Positions 9,420 through 16,726 of a stretch of DNA of 64,000 bases are shown piece after piece. Under the pieces are notes generated by a model that worked only from the letters and a program-made list of their open reading frames with translations, did not search any database and was not told where the DNA came from. This DNA comes from Dermatophilus congolensis (GTDB lineage: Bacteria; Actinomycetota; Actinomycetes; Actinomycetales; Dermatophilaceae). The translations under genes were made by a program, and so were the position numbers. Positions within the stretch are counted from its first letter, which is position 1; the number at the start of each line of letters is the position of its first letter. The stretch is from NCBI GenBank assembly GCA_030538115.1, contig JAUNUP010000003.1:27259-91258 (forward strand), written 5' to 3'.

Positions 9420-10547
9420 GTGAACAGCACAGACGTCATCATCGTCGGCGCCGGCATCGTCGGACTCGCCCACGCCTTCGAGGCCCACCGCCGCAGGTTG
9501 AGTGTGCGTGTGGTCGAGCGAGACACGGAGGCGGTCGGCGCGTCGGTCCGCAACTTCGGCCACGCCTGCCTCACCGCGCAGGCCCCGGAGCACGCCGAGC
9601 GGCTCGTCGCCTCCCGCGCAGGATGGCTCGACGCGGCCGCCGCAGCCGGATTCTGGGCCCAGGAGGCGGGCGCCGTGTTCATCGCTCGCAGCGCCACCGA
9701 GATGCACCTGGTCGAGGCATTCGCGGCCACGCGCCCGGAGGCGTCCGAACTGCAGACCCCCGAGCAGGTCCGCGAACGCCTCGGGGGCGGTGACCCGCGC
9801 ATCGTCGGAGGCGTATTTCTGCCCCTCGACCTGCGTGTCGACCCCCGCACCACCGCGCAGACGCTCGCGGCCTACCTGGCCGAACAGGGAGTCGCGTTCG
9901 AGTGGGGCACGAGGGTCGGGTCGATTCGCCCGGCCGACTCCGGTGGCCTCGACAAGCCGGCGGTCGTGCATACCAGCCGCGGCGCCTTCTCCGCCGAGCG
10001 GGTCATCGTGTGCGTCGGCCACGACCTGTCGTACCTGTTTCCCGACCTCGCCGACTCCCGCCAGGTCGAGCGCTGCCGCCTGGCCATGGCCCTCGTCGAG
10101 GCCCCCTCCGGGTTCACCACCGACACTGCGGTGCTCAGCGCCACGTCGATGCTCCGCTACGCCGGGTTCGCGGCACTGCCCGAGGCGGAGGCCGTACGCC
10201 GCGAGATCGAGGCCGACGCACCGTACCTGCTCGAGATCGGCACCAACCTCATGATGACGCGGCGCCCCGACGGCACCGTGATCGTCGGCGACTCGCACCA
10301 CTACGGCACGGCCGCCCCGCCGTTCGTCGACGAGACGGTCTCGGAGGCGCTGCTCGGCGAGGCTGCGGCGCTGCTCGGCGTGCCGGCATTGCGGGTGCTG
10401 CAGCGGTGGCAGGGGGTGTACGCCTCCAGCCCGCAGCAAGACATCCTGCGTCACCAGGCCGCGCCGGGCGTCGAGTCAGTGACCGTGACAACGGGACTCG
10501 GCATGACCCTGGCATTCGGCCTGGCAGCAGAAACGTTCAACGCCTGA
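9420..10547 (+). CDS. FAD-dependent oxidoreductase, phosphonate-associated (HpnW/TIGR03364 type)
   Basis: 375 residues of the DAO/glycine-oxidase fold. The N-terminal IIVGAGIVGLAHA Rossmann loop (about 5-17) binds FAD, and the C-terminal TTGLGMTLAFGLA closes the FAD site. GTG start with only a weak GGTGGGG upstream. It is transcribed divergently from the phosphonatase-like gene and runs tail to tail with phnE, so it sits inside the phosphonate locus. Related enzymes oxidise aminoethylphosphonate derivatives to phosphonoacetaldehyde. I infer that this one feeds the HAD hydrolase; the family call is firmer than the reaction. Confidence 0.77.
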   Translation: MNSTDVIIVGAGIVGLAHAFEAHRRRLSVRVVERDTEAVGASVRNFGHACLTAQAPEHAERLVASRAGWLDAAAAAGFWAQEAGAVFIARSATEMHLVEAFAATRPEASELQTPEQVRERLGGGDPRIVGGVFLPLDLRVDPRTTAQTLAAYLAEQGVAFEWGTRVGSIRPADSGGLDKPAVVHTSRGAFSAERVIVCVGHDLSYLFPDLADSRQVERCRLAMALVEAPSGFTTDTAVLSATSMLRYAGFAALPEAEAVRREIEADAPYLLEIGTNLMMTRRPDGTVIVGDSHHYGTAAPPFVDETVSEALLGEAAALLGVPALRVLQRWQGVYASSPQQDILRHQAAPGVESVTVTTGLGMTLAFGLAAETFNA

Positions 10548-10555
10548 CCGACGAC

Positions 10556-10590
10556 GCGCGCCCCTTTCGCTTACCGCGGCTGGGGCGCGC
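10556..10590. terminator. Probable bidirectional terminator hairpin
   Basis: GCGCGCCCC (10556-10564) pairs perfectly with GGGGCGCGC (10582-10590) across a 17-base loop. It lies in the 49-bp gap between two convergent genes (FAD oxidoreductase and phnE). There is no U tract, as is common in high-GC actinobacteria. Confidence 0.6.
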
Positions 10591-10596
10591 GGCGGG

Positions 10597-12279
10597 TTAC
10601 TGCACCGACTTTCGGATCCAGATCGACAGCGCCTCCACCGCCAGCACCACCGCGAGGATCAGCAGCAGGATCGTCGTGACGACGTCGAACTGCATCACCC
10701 GTGAGGCGTTGAGCAGCAGGAAGCCGATACCGCCCGCGCCGACGATGCCGAGCAGCGTCGCCGAGCGGATGTTGGTGTCGAGCAGGTACATGATGTGCGC
10801 CACGAACGCGGGGGCCGCCTGTCGCAGCGTCGCGGAGAAGAACACCTGCACCTCGGTCGCTCCGGTGGCCCGAACGGCCTCCTGCACGTCGGTGTCGGTC
10901 TCTTCGAGAGAGTCGGCGACGAGCTTGCTGAGCAGGCCGATCGCGCCGAGGGCGAGGGCCAGGGTGCCGGCGACGCCTCCGAGCCCGGAGATGACCACGA
11001 AGATGATCGCGATGATCAGCTCGGGCAAGCCCCGGATGAACACGATGAGCATGCGGAACGTGGTGCGCACCGCCGTGTTGGCGACGACGTTGCGGGCCGC
11101 GAACACGCCGATTGGCAGAGCGAAGATGCTGCCGATGAGGGTGGCCGACAGTGCAATCTGCACCGTGACCAGCATCCCCTCGAGCATCGCGCCGAGAACC
11201 CCACCCGTAGCGGGCGGAAAGAACATGCCGATGGTGTTACCGATGTTGGCCAGCCCGAAGAGCACGGACTCCGGCGAGATCTCGACCTGCGCGAGCGACG
11301 CGAGGATGACGAGCGCAAGCGCACCGATGCCGACGGCGTTGCCGGCCCGCTCCGCCGTCCATGGCGGTGTGACCCGCTTGGGTTCGACCACCTTCGCGCC
11401 GCTGCCGAGACGGGCGAACAGTTTGTCGGCCCAGGTGCCGCCGCTGGGCGGGTCCATGATGGCCGCGCGGATCGCGCCCGAGGTCAGCTCGACGACGATG
11501 CACAGCACGAGCACCGTGAGCGCGAGTGCCATGCCTCGCTGGTAGTTCAGCGACCGCAGCGATTCGGAGATGGCCAGGCCGATACCGCCGACGCCGACGT
11601 ACCCGAGCAGCACTGAGGTGCGCAGGTTGATGTCGAACCGGTGCAGCCCGGTGGCGATGATCTGCGGCATCAACTGCGGCAGCACACCGGAGACGATCTG
11701 CTGCAGCCTGCCGCCACCGGAGGAGCGCACGGCCTCGATCGGGCCGTTGTCGAGCGACTCGATCGCGTCTGCGAGCAGCTTGCCCACCATGCCGATCGAG
11801 TGGATACCCATCGCGAGGATGCCCGGCAGTGCCCCGAGCCCGAAGATGCGGAAGAACACGATCGCGAGGATGAGGTCGGGTATCGCGCGCGACAGCACGA
11901 TCACCCCACGCGACACGGCTCGCGCCGAGCTACCGGTGGTCGTGTTCGCTGCGGCCAGCACGGCAACCGGCAGCGACAGGATCACCGCCAGCACCGTCGC
12001 CAGCACGACGATCGCCAAGGTCTCGGCGATCATTCCGATGAGCTCACCGATCGGCGGAAAGTCGAGCGGGAACATGCGCGACATGAACCGGCCCGCGTTG
12101 TCGATCGAGTCGACGATGCTGGCGAGGTTGATGCGCAGCTCGATCGTCGACCACACGGCCGCCGCGAACAGCAGACCGAGCACCACCCACACGGCCATCT
12201 CGTTGAACGATCTGGAGCGGCGCGGAGTCGGTGCGGAGCCGGCCTCCGACCTGGTCGCGGTGGCTACGGGGGCCGTCAT
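10597..12279 (-). CDS. phnE: Phosphonate ABC transporter permease, two PhnE domains fused
   Basis: 560 residues, about twice the length of one PhnE. Each half has about six membrane segments and its own EAA loop: EAVRSSGGGRLQQI near residue 180 and EAVRATGATEVQVF near residue 465. Both are the signature through which the permease contacts the PhnC ATPase. The protein therefore carries both halves of the membrane channel in one chain. The ATG start overlaps the phnC stop (ATGA), so the gene is the last of phnDCE and is translationally coupled. The domain family is clear; which phosphonate or phosphite is carried is not. Confidence 0.9.
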   Translation of the reverse strand: MTAPVATATRSEAGSAPTPRRSRSFNEMAVWVVLGLLFAAAVWSTIELRINLASIVDSIDNAGRFMSRMFPLDFPPIGELIGMIAETLAIVVLATVLAVILSLPVAVLAAANTTTGSSARAVSRGVIVLSRAIPDLILAIVFFRIFGLGALPGILAMGIHSIGMVGKLLADAIESLDNGPIEAVRSSGGGRLQQIVSGVLPQLMPQIIATGLHRFDINLRTSVLLGYVGVGGIGLAISESLRSLNYQRGMALALTVLVLCIVVELTSGAIRAAIMDPPSGGTWADKLFARLGSGAKVVEPKRVTPPWTAERAGNAVGIGALALVILASLAQVEISPESVLFGLANIGNTIGMFFPPATGGVLGAMLEGMLVTVQIALSATLIGSIFALPIGVFAARNVVANTAVRTTFRMLIVFIRGLPELIIAIIFVVISGLGGVAGTLALALGAIGLLSKLVADSLEETDTDVQEAVRATGATEVQVFFSATLRQAAPAFVAHIMYLLDTNIRSATLLGIVGAGGIGFLLLNASRVMQFDVVTTILLLILAVVLAVEALSIWIRKSVQ

Positions 12280-13166
12280 GGAGCGACGACCTTGGCCGCC
12301 GGAGCCGTGACGGACTGGGCAGCCCGCGCGATCCGCTCGGCCTCGCGCTCGCCTTCGTGCTCGTTTACAGACTCCGCGGTCGCATCGACAGCGGAGACCC
12401 GCTCGTAGATCGCCAGCGCCTCGCCGCGGTCGATCGTGCCGGTGCTGCGGTCGAGAACGACCCGGCCCGCCTGGAGGCCGATGATGCGGTCGCTGAAGTC
12501 CATCGCGAGCTGCACCTGGTGCAGGGTTGCGATGACCGTGAGCTTCTCTTCGCGACTGATCCGCGTGATGAGGTCGGTGACCTGCTTGCTGGAGACGGGG
12601 TCGAGCGAGGCGACCGGCTCGTCGGCGAGCAGGATCTCGGGTCGCTGGATCAGCGCCCGCGCGATCGCGACGCGCTGCTTCTGGCCACCCGAGAGAGTGT
12701 CGGCGCGCTGGAACGCCCGGTCGGCCAGCCCGACGCGCTCAAGCTGCTCGAGCGCGTCCTGCTTGATCGACTTCGGGTAGCTGAACAGGCCGATACGCGG
12801 GCCCTTGAGCGACCCGAGCCTGCCCGTGCACACGTTCTCCAGAACCGACATCGGGCCGACGAGGTTGAAGCTCTGAAAGATGAAGCCGATTCGGCTGCGC
12901 AGGTGGCGCAACTCGGCCTCCGAGGCAGAGCCGACGTCGACACCGAGCACGTTGACCGTGCCGGAGGTGGGCCGATGCAGGCCGTTGATGTGCCTCAGCA
13001 GGGTCGACTTACCGGAGCCGGAGAGGCCCAGAAGCACCGTGACCTCGTGGGCCGGGAACTGGGCCGTCACGTCGTCCAGACCGAGGACTGTCGGGCTGAA
13101 CCGCTTCGTGACGCCCGTGAAAGTCACGGGCGACACGGGCGTTGTTGACATCGTTGACGTAGTCAT
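12276..13166 (-). CDS. phnC: Phosphonate ABC transporter ATP-binding protein
   Basis: 296 residues. Walker A GLSGSGKST near residue 47, Q-loop FQSFNLV, ABC signature LSGGQKQRVAIARAL near residue 158, Walker B ILLADEP, and the switch histidine in TLHQV are all present. The C-terminal 45 residues are charged and Ala-rich, beyond the usual PhnC length. It is second of three genes, 27 bp after phnD and overlapping phnE. It powers import by the fused PhnE with PhnD as binding protein. No clear Shine-Dalgarno precedes ATG 13166; ATG 13151 is an alternative. Confidence 0.9.
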   Translation of the reverse strand: MTTSTMSTTPVSPVTFTGVTKRFSPTVLGLDDVTAQFPAHEVTVLLGLSGSGKSTLLRHINGLHRPTSGTVNVLGVDVGSASEAELRHLRSRIGFIFQSFNLVGPMSVLENVCTGRLGSLKGPRIGLFSYPKSIKQDALEQLERVGLADRAFQRADTLSGGQKQRVAIARALIQRPEILLADEPVASLDPVSSKQVTDLITRISREEKLTVIATLHQVQLAMDFSDRIIGLQAGRVVLDRSTGTIDRGEALAIYERVSAVDATAESVNEHEGEREAERIARAAQSVTAPAAKVVAP

Positions 13167-13193
13167 GAGGTTCGCGTCAGGTCGGCAGGGCGA

Positions 13194-14156
13194 TCAGCCG
13201 GCCGACGTGCACGCGTCGGCCTTGGTCACCTTGCACACCTCGCGGATGCCGTTGTAGTCGGCATCGGTGGTGGCGACGAAGCCCCAGCCCGTGTCTTCGG
13301 GGAGCTTGCAGTCCTCTTCGCTCGCGCAGATCCCCTCCGCGACGAGGGCGGGCTTGTTGGCCTTGGTGATGAAGGCGTCGCGCACCTTGGCCTGCGTGTC
13401 GGCGTCGAGGGTGGCGGTGCTCATCACGGCGGGCGATCCGGCGATCGTCTCGGAGGTCCACACGTGGGTGAGCTGGCCCGCCTTGAGCTGGCCCTTCTCC
13501 ACCATCGTGGCTTCCATCGTGTCGAAGGCGAAGCCGGCGTCGCACTGCTTGGAGGCGATCGACAGCAGCGACGCGTCGTGGCCGCCCGCCATCACGGGGG
13601 TCACGCCGGTCTTCGGGTCGATACCCGCCGACAGCAGGCCGGCGCTCGGGTACAGGTAGCCGGAGGTCGAGGCCAGGTCGACGAAACAGACCTTCTTGCC
13701 TGCGAAGCCCTTGATGTCTTTGATGCCGGTGTCGGGGCGGGTCCAGCCGTACGACTGGTAGCCGGGCTTGTCGCCGGGCTCGTCGACCATGGCTCCGATC
13801 GGCTCGACCGGCACGCCGCTGTCCTTGGCGATGACGTACGAGAACGGGCCGTAGATGCCGATGTCGATCTGGCCGGCACGCTGGCCCTCGATGACCGCCG
13901 CGTAGTCGGTGGCCTGCTGGAACGAGACCTTCTTGCCCGTCTCCTTCTCCAGCAGCTTGATGATGCCGTCGAGCTGGCTCTGCAGGTCGGTCGACTCTTC
14001 GGACGGGACCGAGGCGAGGACGATCGTGTCCTTGGACTCGGCTCCTCCGGTGGCCGCAGTGCTACCGGACTGGGCGCTCTGGCCGCAGGCGGCCACGAGG
14101 GTGAGGGCTGCGCCGACAGAAAGGGCGCGGGCGATGAGGGAGAGGCGGCGGCTCAT
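13194..14156 (-). CDS. phnD: Phosphonate-binding lipoprotein
   Basis: 320 residues from ATG 14156, with AAGGAGCATC directly upstream. The signal peptide ends in the lipobox LVAAC, so Cys24 would be lipidated and the protein anchored outside the membrane. The body is a PhnD-type periplasmic-binding fold: IYGPFSYVIAK, CFVDLASTSGYLYPSAGL and AGGHDASLL are typical ligand-binding segments of phosphate/phosphite/phosphonate receptors. It is first gene of the phnDCE unit. Ligand preference cannot be read from the sequence; the neighbours suggest an organophosphonate such as an aminoethylphosphonate derivative. Confidence 0.9.
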   Translation of the reverse strand: MSRRLSLIARALSVGAALTLVAACGQSAQSGSTAATGGAESKDTIVLASVPSEESTDLQSQLDGIIKLLEKETGKKVSFQQATDYAAVIEGQRAGQIDIGIYGPFSYVIAKDSGVPVEPIGAMVDEPGDKPGYQSYGWTRPDTGIKDIKGFAGKKVCFVDLASTSGYLYPSAGLLSAGIDPKTGVTPVMAGGHDASLLSIASKQCDAGFAFDTMEATMVEKGQLKAGQLTHVWTSETIAGSPAVMSTATLDADTQAKVRDAFITKANKPALVAEGICASEEDCKLPEDTGWGFVATTDADYNGIREVCKVTKADACTSAG

Positions 14157-14223
14157 GATGCTCCTTAGGGACGGGCTGTCGCGCTCATTTGACGAAGCCA
14201 ACCCACCTGCGCAAACACGAGAG

Positions 14224-14254
14224 GGTGAACGAGGCAAGAACACTGCCGGTCAAC
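14224..14254 (-). promoter_or_regulatory. Possible PHO-box-like direct repeats upstream of phnD
   Basis: On the minus strand GTTGACC and GTTCACC lie 24 bases apart with an intermediate GTTCTTG, about 70-100 bp upstream of phnD. Actinobacterial PhoP boxes are built of GTTCACC-like units at 11-bp pitch, so phosphate-starvation control is plausible. The match is imperfect. Confidence 0.3.
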
Positions 14255-14297
14255 CCAGAGACGATTTCCGCCTACCCGCCCGCCCCGCCCGCCGTCG

Positions 14298-14852
14298 TCA
14301 GGGCTTCTCGGGGATCTCCTCCGGGATGAGGTCGTCCTTGATCGCCTCGTTCACAATGCGACGCACGTTCGCCTCCGCGCCGCAGTCGGTGTCGAGAAGC
14401 TCGGAGCGGCGGGCGAGCCACCGCACTCCCAGATCGGCGCGCTGCTTCTCGGGCAGCGAACGAGCCGGGTTGAGGATCGTCAGCTCCTCCTCGCAAATGT
14501 GGTGGTACACATACGCGCTGAGCTTCTCGATCGCGTCGTCGAACTTCTGCGTGTCGGTGCCCTTCGCCTCCAGAAGCTCGAGCAGCGCGGAGTTGCCCTC
14601 GGCGTGCTCCTCGTGCCCGTGGTGAACTTCGTGCTCCCCGACCTCCTCGGTCTTCTTGCGGAGCACCGGGTAGACGACGTCTTCCTCGGCCTCGCCGTGC
14701 GCGATGAGTGCGGCGCTGAAGCACGCGCGGGCAGCGGCGCGGTCGGCGCTGGAGTCGCGCAGCTCACGGAGCATCGTCTCCATGAAGCGGTGGTCGTCGA
14801 GGATCAGTTCAACGATGTCGCCCGACACGGGGCGAGGAATGTAGAAGGCCAT
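14298..14852 (-). CDS. Hemerythrin HHE-domain protein
   Basis: 184 residues. Iron-ligand pattern of the HHE four-helix bundle: DDHRFM (about 20), AHGEAEEDVVYP (H...E near 51), an EHEVHHGHEEH stretch (about 73-83) and YVYHHICEEE (about 115). Cytoplasmic; a di-iron site may bind oxygen, nitric oxide or sense redox state. There is no signal peptide or fused signalling domain. It stands alone, divergent from the VOC gene, with the composite palindromic repeat in between. The acidic tail IPEEIPEKP has no known role. Confidence 0.85.
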   Translation of the reverse strand: MAFYIPRPVSGDIVELILDDHRFMETMLRELRDSSADRAAARACFSAALIAHGEAEEDVVYPVLRKKTEEVGEHEVHHGHEEHAEGNSALLELLEAKGTDTQKFDDAIEKLSAYVYHHICEEELTILNPARSLPEKQRADLGVRWLARRSELLDTDCGAEANVRRIVNEAIKDDLIPEEIPEKP

Positions 14853-14904
14853 ACGGCCACTCTCAGCCGGGCGGGCCGCCTCCGCAATTCGAGAACCACC
14901 ACTC

Positions 14905-14978
14905 AGCAGAAGTTGAGCGACGAACCACAGTTTAGAAACTATGTCCGCGTCACCTAACTGCTGCTAGCAGAAGTTAGG
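14905..14978. repeat. Composite palindromic repeat, copy A
   Basis: A half-site AGCAGAAGTTGAG at 14905 is followed by AGCGAC, the AT-rich dyad AGTTT-AG-AAACT (centre 14934.5), and at exactly +48 the 26-bp palindrome at 14953-14978 (arms CCTAACTGCTGCT / AGCAGAAGTTAGG, 12 of 13 paired). It lies between the divergent hemerythrin and VOC genes. The same order and the same 48-bp pitch recur at 30371/30419 and 46248/46296. Confidence 0.85.
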
Positions 14979-15064
14979 GAGACCGGGCGGGCCGGACTGT
15001 TCACCCCCTGTTCCATTGCCACGTGCCAGGCCGCGGGTCTAGCGTCGCGGGCACGTGATGTACG

Positions 15065-15114
15065 TCACTCGAAGTCACCCGGAATCACGCCAACTCACCC
15101 GGGGTCACTCGATT
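15065..15114. promoter_or_regulatory. Five 10-bp iterons TCACYCGNNN
   Basis: TCACTCG, TCACCCG, TCACGCC, TCACCCG and TCACTCG start at 15065, 15075, 15085, 15095 and 15105, an exact 10-bp period, on one face of the helix. The array ends 13 bp before the VOC start and covers its likely leader or promoter. It looks like a binding array for a cooperative protein. No family is recognised. Confidence 0.6.
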
Positions 15115-15126
15115 CAGGAGGATGCA

Positions 15127-15495
15127 ATGCCGCACGGAGACATCACCCACATCGACATTCCCGTCAACGACCACGCCAAAGCCAGCGAGTTCTACTCCAC
15201 GCTGTTCGGCTGGCAGATCTTCGCTCCGCCCGGGTTCGAGGACTACCCGATGTGGCAGGCGCCCAACAAGATCAGCGGAGGCGGACTCGCTCCGCGCAGC
15301 GAAGGCTTCACCCAGCCGCGCTCATACGTGGAGGTCGACTCGATCGAGGACACCCTCGCCCTCGTCGAAGCTAACGGCGGCACGGTCGTCATGGGCAAGA
15401 CCTCGATCAGCGAGACGAGCTGGTTCGCGTTCTTCAACGACCCCGACGGCAACACGATCGGCCTCTACGAAGGAGTCACCGAGGTCGAGCACTGA
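15127..15495 (+). CDS. VOC-family (glyoxalase-like) protein
   Basis: 122 residues from ATG 15127, chosen because AGGAGG sits seven bases upstream; an in-frame ATG at 15055 would translate the iteron array. One glyoxalase/VOC module: THIDIPVNDHAKASEFYSTLFGW at the start (His9 region), SYVEVDSIEDTL in the middle, and FFNDPDGNTIGLYEG with the C-terminal glutamate ligand. Such single-module proteins usually act as dimers in metal-dependent lyase, dioxygenase or resistance reactions. The substrate is unknown. It is monocistronic, with the GNAT gene 67 bp downstream. Confidence 0.82.
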   Translation: MPHGDITHIDIPVNDHAKASEFYSTLFGWQIFAPPGFEDYPMWQAPNKISGGGLAPRSEGFTQPRSYVEVDSIEDTLALVEANGGTVVMGKTSISETSWFAFFNDPDGNTIGLYEGVTEVEH

Positions 15496-15562
15496 CCGCA
15501 CACCGCACCTCACAGACCAGTAGCCGAACACATACCGTGCCAGCACTGGTTGACTCGGGCTC

Positions 15563-16159
15563 ATGAGCGCGTGGAGCACGCACCCCGTCACACCCGACCG
15601 GTTCGAGGACTTCGCCGATGTCATCAACCCCAACCGGCGAGTGACGCACTGCTGGTGCACGTCACATCGCCTGCGCACCAAAGACATCGAGGAGCTCGGC
15701 GGTCCTGGTGCTCTCGAAGACGGCGTGCGTGAGCGCGCGATGCGGGCCCTGTGCGAGCGCGACATCCCGCCCGGAGTGGTGACGTACCTCGACGGCACCC
15801 CCGTGGGCTGGTGCAACATCGGGCCCCGCGCCGACATCCCGCGGCTGGCCGGATCGAAGCTCATCCGGCCTGTCGACGACGTGCCGGTGTGGAGCATCGT
15901 GTGTGTCGTCGTGCGCGGCGGGCACCGCAAGAAGGGCGTGACGGGGCACCTCATCGAAGGCGCCGTCGAGTTCGCCGCCTCCCACGGAGCGCCTGCCGTC
16001 GAGGCCTACCCCGTGGACCCACCAGGCCGCATGGACACGACCATGGCCTTCGTCGGCACCCGATCCATGTTCGAGAAAGCGGGTTTCGAGGTCATCGGCA
16101 CCACCGATGCGGTCGCCTCCAAGATGCCCCGCCTCGTCATGCGTCGAACCCTCGGCTGA
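15563..16159 (+). CDS. GNAT-family N-acetyltransferase
   Basis: 198 residues. VWSIVCVVVRGGHRKKGV (about 111-128) contains the acetyl-CoA pyrophosphate loop R/Q-x-x-G/K, followed by a helix (LIEGAVEFAASHGA), then VEAYPVD and the FEKAGFEVI segment near the C-terminus, all typical of GNAT folds. The N-terminal HCWCTSHRLRT is typical of a subgroup of uncharacterised actinobacterial acetyltransferases. The substrate is unknown. Its stop is three bases from the stop of the convergent GDYXXLXY gene. Confidence 0.75.
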   Translation: MSAWSTHPVTPDRFEDFADVINPNRRVTHCWCTSHRLRTKDIEELGGPGALEDGVRERAMRALCERDIPPGVVTYLDGTPVGWCNIGPRADIPRLAGSKLIRPVDDVPVWSIVCVVVRGGHRKKGVTGHLIEGAVEFAASHGAPAVEAYPVDPPGRMDTTMAFVGTRSMFEKAGFEVIGTTDAVASKMPRLVMRRTLG

Positions 16160-16162
16160 CCT

Positions 16163-16726
16163 CTACCCCGCAGACTCCGCAGCAACCGGCTGGAGGTCGA
16201 CGATCGCGGCCCGGCCTCCGGAGTCGATTCGCACCACAGCGATGGCGTGTCCACCGCGCATGGTTCGTTCGATCTCCAGTGCGCGGTCTTGCGGCACGAA
16301 CCAGCTATCGATGCCGCAGGTCAGGGTCCAGCTGCGGTTCTCGCACCGGATGAACGGCCCGGAGGCGGGCGGCTCCGCGTCGATGGTCGTTCCCTTCCAG
16401 ACGCCGTCTTTCGAGGATTCGTCGTGTACGAGGGGCACGAAAACCGTCCCGACAGGTACCACCGTGTCGGTGCCGTCGGTCGTCATCCCAGCCGGCAACC
16501 CTGGATACCCGAGGACGACGTAAGAGCCCCTGAACGGGTCGATCGGATCGACAGGCCCGACGAGCAGACGGTATTCGTCGCCCGTCAGGCGCGCGGAGAG
16601 CTGCGGCGCGACAGCCACCGCCACCAGGGCGACCTGCAACACCAGCGCGGCGATGATCCAAACAATGCGGCGAGCACGCCCCGTGGACGGCGCCGGCTCG
16701 GCGGTGAAAGCAGTTTCGACGCTCAT
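16163..16726 (-). CDS. GDYXXLXY-domain membrane-anchored protein
   Basis: 187 residues from ATG 16726 with GGAGGAG upstream. One N-terminal membrane segment (IVWIIAALVLQVALVAVAVA, about 23-42) precedes an outside domain with GSYVVLGYPGLPAG, the GDYXXLXY motif (first D replaced by S). The partner upstream is a DUF2157 protein, the usual companion, and the two overlap by ATGA, so they are co-translated. The function of the pair is not known; a membrane or envelope role is inferred from topology. Confidence 0.8.
   Translation of the reverse strand: MSVETAFTAEPAPSTGRARRIVWIIAALVLQVALVAVAVAPQLSARLTGDEYRLLVGPVDPIDPFRGSYVVLGYPGLPAGMTTDGTDTVVPVGTVFVPLVHDESSKDGVWKGTTIDAEPPASGPFIRCENRSWTLTCGIDSWFVPQDRALEIERTMRGGHAIAVVRIDSGGRAAIVDLQPVAAESAG

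Noticed and set aside
14953..14978. Resemblance of the palindrome ends (ACCTAAC ... GTTAGGG) to integron attC core sites
   Set aside because: The 3' core GTTRRRY is not met (GTTAGGG), the element is a near-perfect 26-bp palindrome without the asymmetry and length of attC, and no integrase or cassette array is present.
15065..15114. Plasmid-type replication origin iterons
   Set aside because: No Rep gene, no DnaA boxes and no adjacent AT-rich unwinding region; the array is short and sits at a gene start.
15055..15126. Earlier ATG start of the VOC gene at 15055
   Set aside because: It would translate the 10-bp iteron array; AGGAGG seven bases before ATG 15127 and the homology start there decide for the shorter form.
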